From Calditerrivibrio sp. (lineage in GTDB: Bacteria > Chrysiogenota > Deferribacteres > Deferribacterales > Calditerrivibrionaceae), in contig JAOAHS010000061.1 of assembly GCA_026415135.1 (NCBI GenBank), forward strand, positions 1-64,000: 64,000 bases of DNA, given 5' to 3'. How positions within the stretch are numbered: the stretch's first letter is position 1; every line of letters begins with the position of its first letter. Under the pieces are notes generated by a model. It was not told the origin of the DNA. It saw only the letters and a list, made by a program, of their open reading frames with translations, and made no database searches. A program made the translations under genes and the position numbers. This document shows, piece by piece, positions 42,283 through 50,826 of the stretch.

Positions 42283-42553
42283 ATGGTGGTTATTAGCAAT
42301 AGGATTTCTTGGACAGGGACTGTTTTTTATGAGATTTTTTGTGCAGTGGATCTATTCTGAAAAACAGAAAAAAAGTATTATCCCTGTGTCGTTTTGGTAT
42401 TTTAGTATAGGTGGTAGTATATGTCTATTGATATATGCAATTTTGAGAAAGGATATAGTTTTTACTGTGGGACAAACTACAGGCTTTATTATTTATATAA
42501 GAAACTTATATTTTATTAGTAAAGAAAAAAGGAAAAAAATTGCAGCAAGTTAG
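42272..42553 (+). CDS. LAB_N (lipid A biosynthesis N-terminal) domain membrane protein
   Basis: A 93-residue membrane protein with three hydrophobic helices. Family residues GFLGQGLFFMRFFVQWIYSE and PVSFWYFSIGGSICLLIYA match LAB_N. The start is a TTG at 42272, seven bases after a strong AAGGAG ribosome-binding site, and no ATG near the N terminus is in frame. Small LAB_N proteins often sit between a GT2 and a GT39 gene in lipid A or glycan modification clusters, as here, perhaps assisting transfer of the lipid-linked sugar. Function is inferred from context. Confidence 0.85.
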   Translation: MKTEWWLLAIGFLGQGLFFMRFFVQWIYSEKQKKSIIPVSFWYFSIGGSICLLIYAILRKDIVFTVGQTTGFIIYIRNLYFISKEKRKKIAAS

Positions 42554-44129
42554 ATTTAATTATATATTTTTCTTGATCTTTTATTTAATCATTTCACTTT
42601 ATACTTCTGCATTTACTCCATTGTTTGAATCCACTGAGGTTAGGTATGCAGAGATAGCAAGGGAGATGTTGGAAAGGGGTGATTTTATAGAACCCCATTT
42701 TAACGGTATAAAACATTTTCATAAGCCACCTTTTGCCTATTGGATGATTGCTCTTGGGATGAAATTGTTTGGTATAAATAATTTTGGTGCAAGATTTTTT
42801 GGCATATTGGCTTCTTTATTCGTTTTGTTTTTTACTTTTAAATTATCTAAATTTTTTGTTCACGATGATAATGAAAAGTTTGTACCTGGTTATATCTTAG
42901 GTTCATCAATCCTTTTTTTAAGCGTGTCCAGGATTGTTGCTACTGATATCTATCTATCGTTATTTGTTGTTATAACTTTATACTACTATTTTAAACAGAT
43001 ATATGAAGATAAAAATATAAAAAATGCCATATTTATTGGATTTTCTCTCGGTTTGGGCTTTTTAACAAAGGGGCCAGTAGTTTTTATATTTACTTTATTG
43101 CCTTATTTTGTTTTGAAGATATTTAACAGAGATTTTAGAAAGGTATTCGATGTCAAATCTGTTGTTATTTCTATAGCCGTTTTTTTGATGGTAGTAACGC
43201 CTTGGTTTTTGATAGTTATCTGGAAAAATACAGAACTTTCTGAGTACTTTTTAAAAGTTCAGACAGTAGATAGGGTGGTTACAAATAGATTTAATAGGAA
43301 TCAACCGTTTTATTTCTTTTTTATTACAGTATTTTGGGCTGTTTTTCCATTTATTGTTTTATTGTTGTTTACTTTTAAAAAGATATTAGTTGAAATAAAA
43401 CGATTCCAAGTTCTTATAGTATTTATTATAGTACCTTTTGTAATTTTTTCATTAGCAAAAAGTAAATTGCATTCTTATTTAACACCAATGGTGCCCTTAT
43501 TATGTATATTTGTTTATCTGCTTTATAAAGATATTTCAGAAAAGTGGTTTGAAAAATTTTTATTGTTTTTATCTGTAGTGTTATCAATTGTGTTTTTAGG
43601 ATCATGTTTATACTTTAAAGTACCTATAGATACTATGTTGATAACACTATTTATTGGTGTAGTATTGATTATTTTTTATATGATCAGAAGCTTCTCCTCT
43701 CATAATTTTATTTTTTTATATGGATTACTTGTAATTACGCTTTTTAGTGCAGCTTATTATCTTGCTGGTTTTTTTCAGGAAAAACTTATGGGATTTGAGA
43801 ATATGGTAAGGGCTACGAAAATGATTGATCCGTACAATAAACTCGAAGTCTTATGTTATAAAAGGGATTTGACTTCATTTTCCTTTTATAGAAATAAGAT
43901 AGCTGTTATGGCTATGGGTAATCCAAGAGAGACTCAGTTTCAAAGGGATTTAGATTATAAAAAGGTATATTTACAAAGTGAGTTAGAAATATTTGATTTT
44001 ATTAAAAAAAATAATAGCTTTTTTTTGTTTACAAGGGGTAATTATGATGAGTTTAGGGATAAATTCTCTGTTCAATGTAATTTAATTTTCAAACAAAGGG
44101 ATTATCATCTATATATATGCAAAGGTTGA
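42540..44129 (+). CDS. GT39 / ArnT-like membrane glycosyltransferase, copy 1
   Basis: A 529-residue integral membrane protein with about twelve helices and the GT39 (PMT_2/ArnT) N-terminal signature FESTEVRYAEIAREML and KHFHKPPFAYWMI. It likely transfers a sugar from an undecaprenyl-phosphate donor to lipid A, another lipid or a protein at the periplasmic face. The start is TTG at 42540, with GGA about eight bases upstream and a 14-base overlap with the LAB_N gene. A second, diverged copy lies at 44712. The sugar is not identifiable. Confidence 0.85.
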   Translation: MQQVRFNYIFFLIFYLIISLYTSAFTPLFESTEVRYAEIAREMLERGDFIEPHFNGIKHFHKPPFAYWMIALGMKLFGINNFGARFFGILASLFVLFFTFKLSKFFVHDDNEKFVPGYILGSSILFLSVSRIVATDIYLSLFVVITLYYYFKQIYEDKNIKNAIFIGFSLGLGFLTKGPVVFIFTLLPYFVLKIFNRDFRKVFDVKSVVISIAVFLMVVTPWFLIVIWKNTELSEYFLKVQTVDRVVTNRFNRNQPFYFFFITVFWAVFPFIVLLLFTFKKILVEIKRFQVLIVFIIVPFVIFSLAKSKLHSYLTPMVPLLCIFVYLLYKDISEKWFEKFLLFLSVVLSIVFLGSCLYFKVPIDTMLITLFIGVVLIIFYMIRSFSSHNFIFLYGLLVITLFSAAYYLAGFFQEKLMGFENMVRATKMIDPYNKLEVLCYKRDLTSFSFYRNKIAVMAMGNPRETQFQRDLDYKKVYLQSELEIFDFIKKNNSFFLFTRGNYDEFRDKFSVQCNLIFKQRDYHLYICKG

Positions 44130-44722
44130 TTTTTTATATGAGTATTGTTATATTTTTTATGATAATCTTATCTTATTATTATTTTGATATTCCTGTAGTA
44201 GAGTTTTTTTATGGTTTTAAAGGCACAATGATGTATGAATGGTTTAAAAAAATTACTGATATTGGAAAAGCTGAATATCAACTGATTCCTGCATTTGTTT
44301 TTTATCTCTATTTCCGAAAAAAAAATAGTTATTATGCCAAAGTAGCTCTTATCGTATTTTTATCGGTTGCTGTTGCTGGATTAAGCACTGATCTAATTAA
44401 ACTTATTTTAGGTAGGTATAGACCTATTGAATACTTTGAGTATGGTAATTATGGGTTTCAGTTTTTTCAAATAAAAGGTAGATACACTTCTATGCCTTCT
44501 GGGCATACAACTACAGTATTTGCTGCTGCATTCTCTTTATCGATGGTGTTTAAAAGATATTCATGGATTTTCATTTTTTTTGCTTTTTTTATTGCTTTTA
44601 GTCGGATCGTTACACTAAACCATTACCCTAGTGATGTTTTGGGTGGTATTTTAGTAGCTTATTTGGTAACTTGTTTTATATTTAAAATATTTAAGAAAAA
44701 AGGGTTGATTGATGGAATTTAG
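44117..44722 (+). CDS. PAP2-family membrane phosphatase
   Basis: A 201-residue membrane phosphatase with the three PAP2 motifs: KLILGRYRP, YTSMPSGHTTTV and SRIVTLNHYPSD. The catalytic His residues are in motifs 2 and 3. Substrates in this family include undecaprenyl pyrophosphate, phosphatidyl-glycerophosphate and the 1-phosphate of lipid A (LpxE-type). Sitting between two ArnT-like genes, either recycling of the lipid carrier or lipid A dephosphorylation is plausible. It overlaps both neighbours. Confidence 0.88.
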   Translation: MQRLIFYMSIVIFFMIILSYYYFDIPVVEFFYGFKGTMMYEWFKKITDIGKAEYQLIPAFVFYLYFRKKNSYYAKVALIVFLSVAVAGLSTDLIKLILGRYRPIEYFEYGNYGFQFFQIKGRYTSMPSGHTTTVFAAAFSLSMVFKRYSWIFIFFAFFIAFSRIVTLNHYPSDVLGGILVAYLVTCFIFKIFKKKGLIDGI

Positions 44723-46307
44723 TTTTAGAAGAAGAAAAGAGTATTATCATATAATTGTTTTGATTGGATATATTATATCTATTTCCACCTTTGTCTTTTT
44801 ACCAAGGGATCTTTTTTTTGGCGATGAGGTTAGATATGCAGATGTATATACACATTTAAAGGATGGTAACTTTATAGCATTAACATTAAATGGGCAACCA
44901 TACCCAGATAAGCCACCAATTTTTTTTATATTTATTTATCTGGTCCAATTAATTACAGGTTTTTCGTCAACTCGACTATTTTTTCTTGCAACTTCAATGT
45001 CTGCTGTTATGTTTATTATTGCTAGTTACTTTTTTTTAAGGCTTTTGTTGGAAAATGCAGATGAAGCCTTTTATTCCAATCTTTTAATTTGTTGTAATTT
45101 ATATTTTGTTGCTTTGGTTAACTTTGTTAAAATGGATTTATTGTTTTCTTTTTTTATAATAATTTCCTTAAGTTTTTTTTATAAATTTTATTTATCTTAC
45201 AATAAACGCTATCTTTATACAGCTTTTCTTTCTGCAGGTATTGCTGTTATGGTTAAGGGACTTTTGGGAATTATTTTTCCTTTGTTTTCTTTTGTTATTT
45301 TTGTGATTCTAAAAAGAAGATATAAGGTTATCACAAATCTTCATTTTATTTTAGGTATATTCTTGTCTTTACTGCCGACTTTGGTATGGATCATATCTTT
45401 GATAAAAATATATGGTTTTACTTATGTTTATGATTCAATATTCTATCAGCAGACTATAAGAAGAGCCATAGATGCGTTTCATAGCAAAAAGCCATTTTAT
45501 TTTTATACTTATGTTTTGCCTTTAATTTGGCTTCCTTTTACTCTAGGCTTCATAATACATTTAAAAAAACTTAATCATATCTTTGGGGATTTCTTTTCAA
45601 GATTAGAAGATGGAAAATTGTTTTTAACAGTTGTTTTTTTTGTAGTTTTCTTGGTATTGTCGATCATCAGTAGCAAATTTGCTAATTATCTTTTACCACT
45701 GTTTCCGTCTTTCTCTGTTTTTATCTACTATATTTTGCTAAAAGGTAATAAAGCTAATCTTATTTGGACTTCATCTAGTGTGATATTTTTATTGATTTGT
45801 ATTACTTTGATTTATGTATATTTCAAGTTGGATCAATTTGGCTTTTTGTTTAAACATGAGTATTTTTTAATTATTCCATTTGTTTTGTTTTTAATGTTTT
45901 TTATAACATATTTTATGAAAGGATATGACCTAAAAAAAAGTATTTCGATTTATGCCATATCTATTTTGATATTTACAAATGTATTAAATCTTTTTTTTAT
46001 TTCAAAATCGGGGATATTTTTTTCACCAAGGCAATTAGCTGAAGAACTCAGTAAATATTCATCTTTAGGTTATGTGGCTATCTCTTTTGATACTTATTCT
46101 GGTACATATTCTTATTATGCTGGTAGATCTGTGTTTGAAACAAGGGATAAAGAGCTTGTTTTTAAGAAAATTGATATGGGAGAGAAATTAGTAATAGCGT
46201 TGCCAGAAAAAACCTGGAACAAATGGGAAATAAAACCCAAAAATACCAAAATAATACAAAAGTACTGGATGATGAATAAATACTATCTTGTAATTCTTGC
46301 TAATTAA
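44712..46307 (+). CDS. GT39 / ArnT-like membrane glycosyltransferase, copy 2
   Basis: A 531-residue membrane protein similar in plan to the transferase at 42540: FFGDEVRYADVYTHLKDG and PYPDKPPIFFIFIYL at the N terminus, about ten to twelve helices and a soluble C-terminal tail. Acidic DE-containing loop residues match the GT39 active site. The ATG at 44712 follows AGGG; a TTG directly before it is also in frame. It is the last gene of the run that starts at 34967; the convergent LysM gene begins 3 bases after it, with no clear terminator hairpin between. Confidence 0.82.
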   Translation: MEFSFRRRKEYYHIIVLIGYIISISTFVFLPRDLFFGDEVRYADVYTHLKDGNFIALTLNGQPYPDKPPIFFIFIYLVQLITGFSSTRLFFLATSMSAVMFIIASYFFLRLLLENADEAFYSNLLICCNLYFVALVNFVKMDLLFSFFIIISLSFFYKFYLSYNKRYLYTAFLSAGIAVMVKGLLGIIFPLFSFVIFVILKRRYKVITNLHFILGIFLSLLPTLVWIISLIKIYGFTYVYDSIFYQQTIRRAIDAFHSKKPFYFYTYVLPLIWLPFTLGFIIHLKKLNHIFGDFFSRLEDGKLFLTVVFFVVFLVLSIISSKFANYLLPLFPSFSVFIYYILLKGNKANLIWTSSSVIFLLICITLIYVYFKLDQFGFLFKHEYFLIIPFVLFLMFFITYFMKGYDLKKSISIYAISILIFTNVLNLFFISKSGIFFSPRQLAEELSKYSSLGYVAISFDTYSGTYSYYAGRSVFETRDKELVFKKIDMGEKLVIALPEKTWNKWEIKPKNTKIIQKYWMMNKYYLVILAN

Positions 46308-46309
46308 TT

Positions 46310-47365
46310 TTATTGAGCTGCCACCATCGTCAGCTTTACTTTATCGCCTTTTATAATCTCCTGGGAGTTTTTCATTATATATATGTTTGCATATCTATCC
46401 TGAACAAAAACTACGATACCTTCTCCTAAAGTAACTCTATTTGAAAAGCCATTTTCTTCTACATATCTGAAGATCTCAAAAATATCTCCTGGTTTTATGC
46501 CGTTATTCTTACCGATGTCTACAATCAGTTTGTAACCCTCTCCTGAGACAGTCATATTATTGGTGGAACCAAGCACCACCCCTTCCAGATTAATATCTGT
46601 TTTTAATACCCTATTGGGTATTGGGAAGTCATTTTGAATGTACTTTACCACATGTAAACCCTGTCTGATGGCATCATAAACTTTTGTAACTTTTGCCTGA
46701 TAGTTATTCCCAATTTTTTTGGTGATTATACCTTCACCAGAGTTTGTGTAAATGGTGAATTTTTTTTCTTGTTGTACCTGTTCTAAGAAAAGGATCTTTT
46801 CGCCTAATTTAAGTTGTTGGGAGGACCTAAAATATACAATATCATCGTTAGCAGCATTAAATTTACCATTGGATATGGAGATGATCTCTGAATCTATTGG
46901 TGATTCAAATACAAGATCATAATGGGCATCTTTATAAAACTTTAAAGCCCTTTTAATATCTTCTAATTTTTGATCTCTTTTGGGAGTTTCGAGCTTGATC
47001 TCTTCAAGACCTAACGATTTTAATGATTCTTGATTTTCTTTTAAAGCTATCACATCGGTATCATCAAAAAAGAGACTTTTATCTCCAATTTTTTCAAAAG
47101 CTTCTAAATTGAGCTCAAAAGCCAATGGTTCGTCTTTTTTCGATGTAGATAAAGTAGGTATTAAAACAAATTTTTTAGGGTAGATGAGATCTGGATTTAA
47201 GATATATGTGTTGTATTTCCAGATAACAGGCCATTTAAAAGGGTTTTTGTAAAACCTTTTAGAGATACCCCAGAGAGTATCACCTTTTTTTATTTCGTAT
47301 TTTATGTCAGCGTATAAAAAAAAGGGTAATAATAAAAGAGGTAATATTATAAGTTTTTTATTCAT
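46310..47365 (-). CDS. LysM-domain envelope protein
   Basis: A 351-residue exported protein (signal peptide about residues 1-19). One LysM peptidoglycan-binding module lies at about 22-70 (YEIKKGDTLWGISKRFYKNP, WPVIWKYN, DLIYPKKFVLIP). The rest is beta-rich, with NNGIKPGDIFEIFRY and GEGIVVFVQDRYANIYIMK near the C terminus, resembling the tail of other LysM-only proteins of delta-type bacteria. No enzyme domain is visible. It is the last gene of the cheV operon, overlapping the ybgF-like gene by 8 bases. Likely a cell-wall-anchored structural protein. Confidence 0.75.
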   Translation of the reverse strand: MNKKLIILPLLLLPFFLYADIKYEIKKGDTLWGISKRFYKNPFKWPVIWKYNTYILNPDLIYPKKFVLIPTLSTSKKDEPLAFELNLEAFEKIGDKSLFFDDTDVIALKENQESLKSLGLEEIKLETPKRDQKLEDIKRALKFYKDAHYDLVFESPIDSEIISISNGKFNAANDDIVYFRSSQQLKLGEKILFLEQVQQEKKFTIYTNSGEGIITKKIGNNYQAKVTKVYDAIRQGLHVVKYIQNDFPIPNRVLKTDINLEGVVLGSTNNMTVSGEGYKLIVDIGKNNGIKPGDIFEIFRYVEENGFSNRVTLGEGIVVFVQDRYANIYIMKNSQEIIKGDKVKLTMVAAQ

Positions 47366-48122
47366 CTTTTACACCCCACTCTTTGAGTTTACTTCTGGCA
47401 GTGTTAGCAGCATCTGCAAATTTGAAATTGAGAATTAGCTTCTTTAGTATGTCGATAGCCTGCTCTTTTTTCCCTGAACGCTCAAGAGCTATACCTAATT
47501 TTAACATTGCGTCTGGAACCTTATTTTCCTGGGGATAGTTTTCTATAACTGCTTGATAAGCTTCTATTGCTTTTTCCAGATTACCTAAATTAAGGTAGCT
47601 TTCTCCCATCCAGAATAATGCGTTATCTGCTAAAGAATCATTAGGGAATCTAACCGAGAACGATCTGAATTTATTTATACTTTCTTCGTATCTACCGCTT
47701 CTATAAAGCTCCAAAGCTAAATTATAAAGGGTGGTTTTGTCTGTTATGTCGTCCTGAATATAGACTTTATTAGTCTCGATTTGCCCTGATTGGATCTTTT
47801 GTTGTATAGATTCTGTTTTTGTGGTTTTAGTTTGCTGGGGTGTACTTTCTATAGTTTTTAGTTTTTCATTTACCTTTGATTCTAAAATCTTTAGATCGGA
47901 TCTTAAAACTATAAGTGCTTCTGAATTTAGTTTGGTATCCTCATTTAATGTTTTGATCTTTTTATCCTGTTCGGAAAGGTTTTGTTTTAGGTCTGATATC
48001 TCTTTTTTTAACTCGATATTTTGGTTGTTTAGTTCGCTGACACTTTTTTTAAGCAGGGCAATATCATCAGTGGCGCAACCTGAAATAGAAACTATAGCAA
48101 ACAGTAATAAAATTTTTTTCAT
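47358..48122 (-). CDS. ybgF: YbgF/CpoB-like Tol-Pal lipoprotein
   Basis: A 254-residue predicted lipoprotein (lipobox SISGC, Cys about residue 16). A long coiled coil (about 20-95, LKKSVSELNNQNIELKKEIS) precedes a C-terminal TPR block, about 130-250 (LYNLALELYRSGRYEESINKF; ALFWMGESYLNLGNLEKAIE; MLKLGIALERSGKKEQAID). This is the plan of YbgF/CpoB, which links the Tol-Pal machine to peptidoglycan synthesis during division. No tol or pal gene is nearby here. A strong AGGAGG ribosome-binding site lies in the cheV end. Confidence 0.82.
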   Translation of the reverse strand: MKKILLLFAIVSISGCATDDIALLKKSVSELNNQNIELKKEISDLKQNLSEQDKKIKTLNEDTKLNSEALIVLRSDLKILESKVNEKLKTIESTPQQTKTTKTESIQQKIQSGQIETNKVYIQDDITDKTTLYNLALELYRSGRYEESINKFRSFSVRFPNDSLADNALFWMGESYLNLGNLEKAIEAYQAVIENYPQENKVPDAMLKLGIALERSGKKEQAIDILKKLILNFKFADAANTARSKLKEWGVKDE

Positions 48123-48133
48123 TATCTATCCTC

Positions 48134-49021
48134 CTAAAGGATCAATTTATCCAGGGTGCTTATCATTACACTCATATCAGGCTTACCTATGAATGCGTTT
48201 GCTCCAATACCTAAAACCTTTTTTTCATTTTCCTCACTTGCTAAGGATGAGAAAACAACAATCGGTATGTTTTTGAATTTTTCCGATTCCTTAAGCTTTT
48301 TTATCAAAAAGGTGCCATCTGCAACTGGCATCTCAAGATCTGTAACTATGATGTTGGGTATCCTTTGATGTACAGCTTCTAAAAGTTTTTTCCCATTTTC
48401 GAAGGTTTGTACCTTATAGCCAGCGCTTTCAAGGTTTCTTAGAAGTAGCTTTCTTATAACATCTGAATCCTCAGCTAAGTAGACCAGCTTCTTAGATCGT
48501 TTATCGGATAGGGAATAATCTATCTCCACATTAGTCATTTTAGTATTAGGATTGATTTCAGAAACAATCTTTTCGAAATCAAGCAATTGAACCAGTCTTC
48601 CATTGATATTCACGACTCCTAAAACAGAGTTTGCCAGATGGAAGTCTGAAATGGAGGAATAATCTTTTATATCTGCCCAGGTCACTCTATGTATTCTTGT
48701 GATATCATCGACGACAAAACCGTTATACTGGAGGTTGAAATATGTGATTATAACTTTTGCTGTGGAGGGGTCGTAGTCGTATTTTATGTTTAGCCAATAG
48801 GCAAGATTAATGATAGGTATTATTTTGTTTCTCACATTAGCTGTCCCGATTATAGAGGGATGGGCATCTGGTACTCTTATAATTTCTGGAAATTTAATTA
48901 TTTCTCTGACTTTGGCTACGTTTATACCATAGTAGTTTTCTTTGGTACCTCTTATAATGAATTCTACAACTTCAAACTCGTTGGTACCAACTTCCAGTAA
49001 TATATTATGATCTAACGCCAT
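48134..49021 (-). CDS. cheV: CheV-type chemotaxis coupling protein (CheW + receiver)
   Basis: A 295-residue protein with an N-terminal CheW domain (about 15-165: FIIRGTKENYYGINVAKVREII, GTANVRNKIIPIINLAYWL) and a C-terminal receiver (about 178-295) with the acidic pocket AEDSD, phosphoacceptor Asp in IVTDLEMPVADG and Lys in AFIGKPD. CheV couples chemoreceptors to CheA and adapts by phosphorylation. No other che genes are nearby. Its own promoter precedes it and the ybgF- and LysM-like envelope genes follow, so it heads an operon. Confidence 0.92.
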   Translation of the reverse strand: MALDHNILLEVGTNEFEVVEFIIRGTKENYYGINVAKVREIIKFPEIIRVPDAHPSIIGTANVRNKIIPIINLAYWLNIKYDYDPSTAKVIITYFNLQYNGFVVDDITRIHRVTWADIKDYSSISDFHLANSVLGVVNINGRLVQLLDFEKIVSEINPNTKMTNVEIDYSLSDKRSKKLVYLAEDSDVIRKLLLRNLESAGYKVQTFENGKKLLEAVHQRIPNIIVTDLEMPVADGTFLIKKLKESEKFKNIPIVVFSSLASEENEKKVLGIGANAFIGKPDMSVMISTLDKLIL

Positions 49022-49038
49022 AACACCCCCTTTTTATA

Positions 49039-49067
49039 TTTATACCATAGTATTTGATGAATTGCAA
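49039..49067 (-). promoter_or_regulatory. Promoter of the cheV-ybgF-LysM operon
   Basis: Minus strand TTGCAA (49067-49062), 17-base spacer, TATAAA (49044-49039), in the 52-base gap before cheV. A GGGGGTG ribosome-binding site follows. Confidence 0.6.
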
Positions 49068-49073
49068 GAAAAG

Positions 49074-49877
49074 TTAAATTATTAATGTATTGCCAGTTTT
49101 GATTGGGATAACCCTATCCTTTAACTCATTTTTGAAATGAAAGATAGCATCCAAACCAGTACAATGACCGGTGATTATATATTTTATATCAATACTTTTT
49201 ATGAAATCTGTTACCATTATTAGCTCTTCTTGGTTACTTTTAAAGAGATGAAATCCACCGATAAGACTTTTTATTTTTTGATTGCCAAATTTTGATAGAA
49301 AATCTTTGATAATATTTATAATACCTGCATGGGAACACCCAGTAATGATATTATATCCATCAGGTTCTTGTATTATTAGGTATTGTTCATCAGGAAAAGT
49401 ATCTTTTACAAAACTACTGTGTGAATAGGTAAAAAGGTTTGTATCAGAGTTAAAAAGTTGAAATCTGAAAATATCTCCTGATAGAAAGATATTGTTAGAT
49501 AATTGAGTTTTTTCGGTGTTGAAAACAAATCTGGACAGGTTAGACTTATAAAAATCTTTGTCTATACCTATATAAACATAACTAACGTTATCTAATTTCA
49601 AATGATCCACAGATATCTTTTCATGACAACATATTTTTTTGTCGATATTAAGATACTTTAAACCACCGGTATGATCGTAATGTCCGTGGCTTAACACGAT
49701 AAAATCTATTTCTTTAAAATCCAGATTTAGCTTATTAGCATTTTTTATAATAATATCTGTTTGGCCTGTATCAAAAAGTATGACTTTATCAAAAACCTCT
49801 AAAACGCAAGCAAAACCATGTTCTGCATAAAAGCCTGCTTTATCCAGATAGTTATCCACAAGGAAGGATATTTTCAC
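49074..49877 (-). CDS. Metallo-beta-lactamase-fold hydrolase
   Basis: A 267-residue MBL-fold protein. Metal ligands: LSHGHYDHTGGL (HxHxDH), TGCSHAGIINI (His) and the late His in IITGHCTGLDA. The GCSHAGI and GGFHLF segments are typical of the subgroup annotated as dihydropterin-ribofuranosyl-aminobenzene-phosphate synthase, a methanopterin enzyme in archaea. Most bacterial members have no proven substrate, so only a two-metal hydrolase is claimed. It is the last gene of the zinc-uptake operon, 1 base after the AEC gene. Confidence 0.8.
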   Translation of the reverse strand: MKISFLVDNYLDKAGFYAEHGFACVLEVFDKVILFDTGQTDIIIKNANKLNLDFKEIDFIVLSHGHYDHTGGLKYLNIDKKICCHEKISVDHLKLDNVSYVYIGIDKDFYKSNLSRFVFNTEKTQLSNNIFLSGDIFRFQLFNSDTNLFTYSHSSFVKDTFPDEQYLIIQEPDGYNIITGCSHAGIINIIKDFLSKFGNQKIKSLIGGFHLFKSNQEELIMVTDFIKSIDIKYIITGHCTGLDAIFHFKNELKDRVIPIKTGNTLII

Positions 49878-49878
49878 G

Positions 49879-50826
49879 TCATCTCCAGAGGTAACTATTT
49901 ATAATACTTACTAATGGTATGGTAAATAGACAAGCTATGGTAGTAAAGAAAATTGTTTCCGTGGCTAACTTATCATCTGATCTATATGTTTTTGCCAACA
50001 TGACTACAGTGGTCATTGTGGGTAGACCAGCAACTATGCTCAGAATACCTCTCTGCACTTCTGGTAAGATATTTTTAAAAAGACCAAAGAGTAACACAGG
50101 CAAGATTATCATTTTTGTTAGAACTAATAGATATGAGTGAATATGAGTAAAAACCCCTTTAGGGTTTATGAAACTAAGAGTGGCACCAAGATAGATCATA
50201 GTTAAATATTTGCTGGTTCCACCAATACCATAGACAGTATCTGATAAAACTTTTGGTATTTTTATGTTTAACAAAAGCACTACTAAAGCTAGAAACAGAG
50301 ATATAGTTGTAGGGTTTATCATATTTTTTATGGAGTCCTTTATTGAGTTGGATCCTTGATGTCTACTACACATATACACACCAAAAGTCCACAAAAGCGT
50401 CATATCGATTAATGTATAGATAGTTATGGATATCCCTGTAAGGGGGTCTTTGTAAACTTCGTTTATCAATGGAATACCAATGAAACCCATATTACCAAAA
50501 GTGATAAGTGGTATGAAGACATTGAAGCTTGTATCCTTTAGGTTAGTTATTTTTGCGATAACAAAACCTATCAAAGGTAATGAAATAAACATAATAGTTA
50601 CTGCAAGAGCAAATCTAAATGATTTTATCATATCGTTTTTAGATACACCGCTACCAGCTACAACTGAGAATATAAGACATGGTAGAATAATCTTTACTAT
50701 AAACCTCGCCAGATGTCCCAAACCATCTTCTGTAATTACTTTTGTTTTAGCGGCTATAAAACCTATCAACATTAAAAGTGCAAATAGTATAACCTGGTTT
50801 ATGATTATAGGTAGGTATTGACTCAT
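49879..50826 (-). CDS. AEC-family (auxin efflux carrier-type) transporter
   Basis: A 315-residue inner-membrane protein with ten hydrophobic segments in two five-helix halves. Family features are LLMLIGFIAAKTKVITEDGLGHLARFIVKIILP, with the conserved Pro kinks and NMGFIGIPLI in the first half and VAGLPTMTTVVMLAKTY in the second. Bacterial members move dicarboxylates, amino acids or other organic anions. The gene overlaps mtaD by 4 bases, so a substrate related to methylthioadenosine or adenosylhomocysteine products is possible but unproven. Confidence 0.85.
   Translation of the reverse strand: MSQYLPIIINQVILFALLMLIGFIAAKTKVITEDGLGHLARFIVKIILPCLIFSVVAGSGVSKNDMIKSFRFALAVTIMFISLPLIGFVIAKITNLKDTSFNVFIPLITFGNMGFIGIPLINEVYKDPLTGISITIYTLIDMTLLWTFGVYMCSRHQGSNSIKDSIKNMINPTTISLFLALVVLLLNIKIPKVLSDTVYGIGGTSKYLTMIYLGATLSFINPKGVFTHIHSYLLVLTKMIILPVLLFGLFKNILPEVQRGILSIVAGLPTMTTVVMLAKTYRSDDKLATETIFFTTIACLFTIPLVSIINSYLWR

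Noticed and set aside
49074-49877. Assignment of the MBL protein as a methanopterin biosynthesis enzyme
   Set aside because: The motif similarity is to the whole subgroup; no other methanopterin genes are present, so only the fold is claimed.
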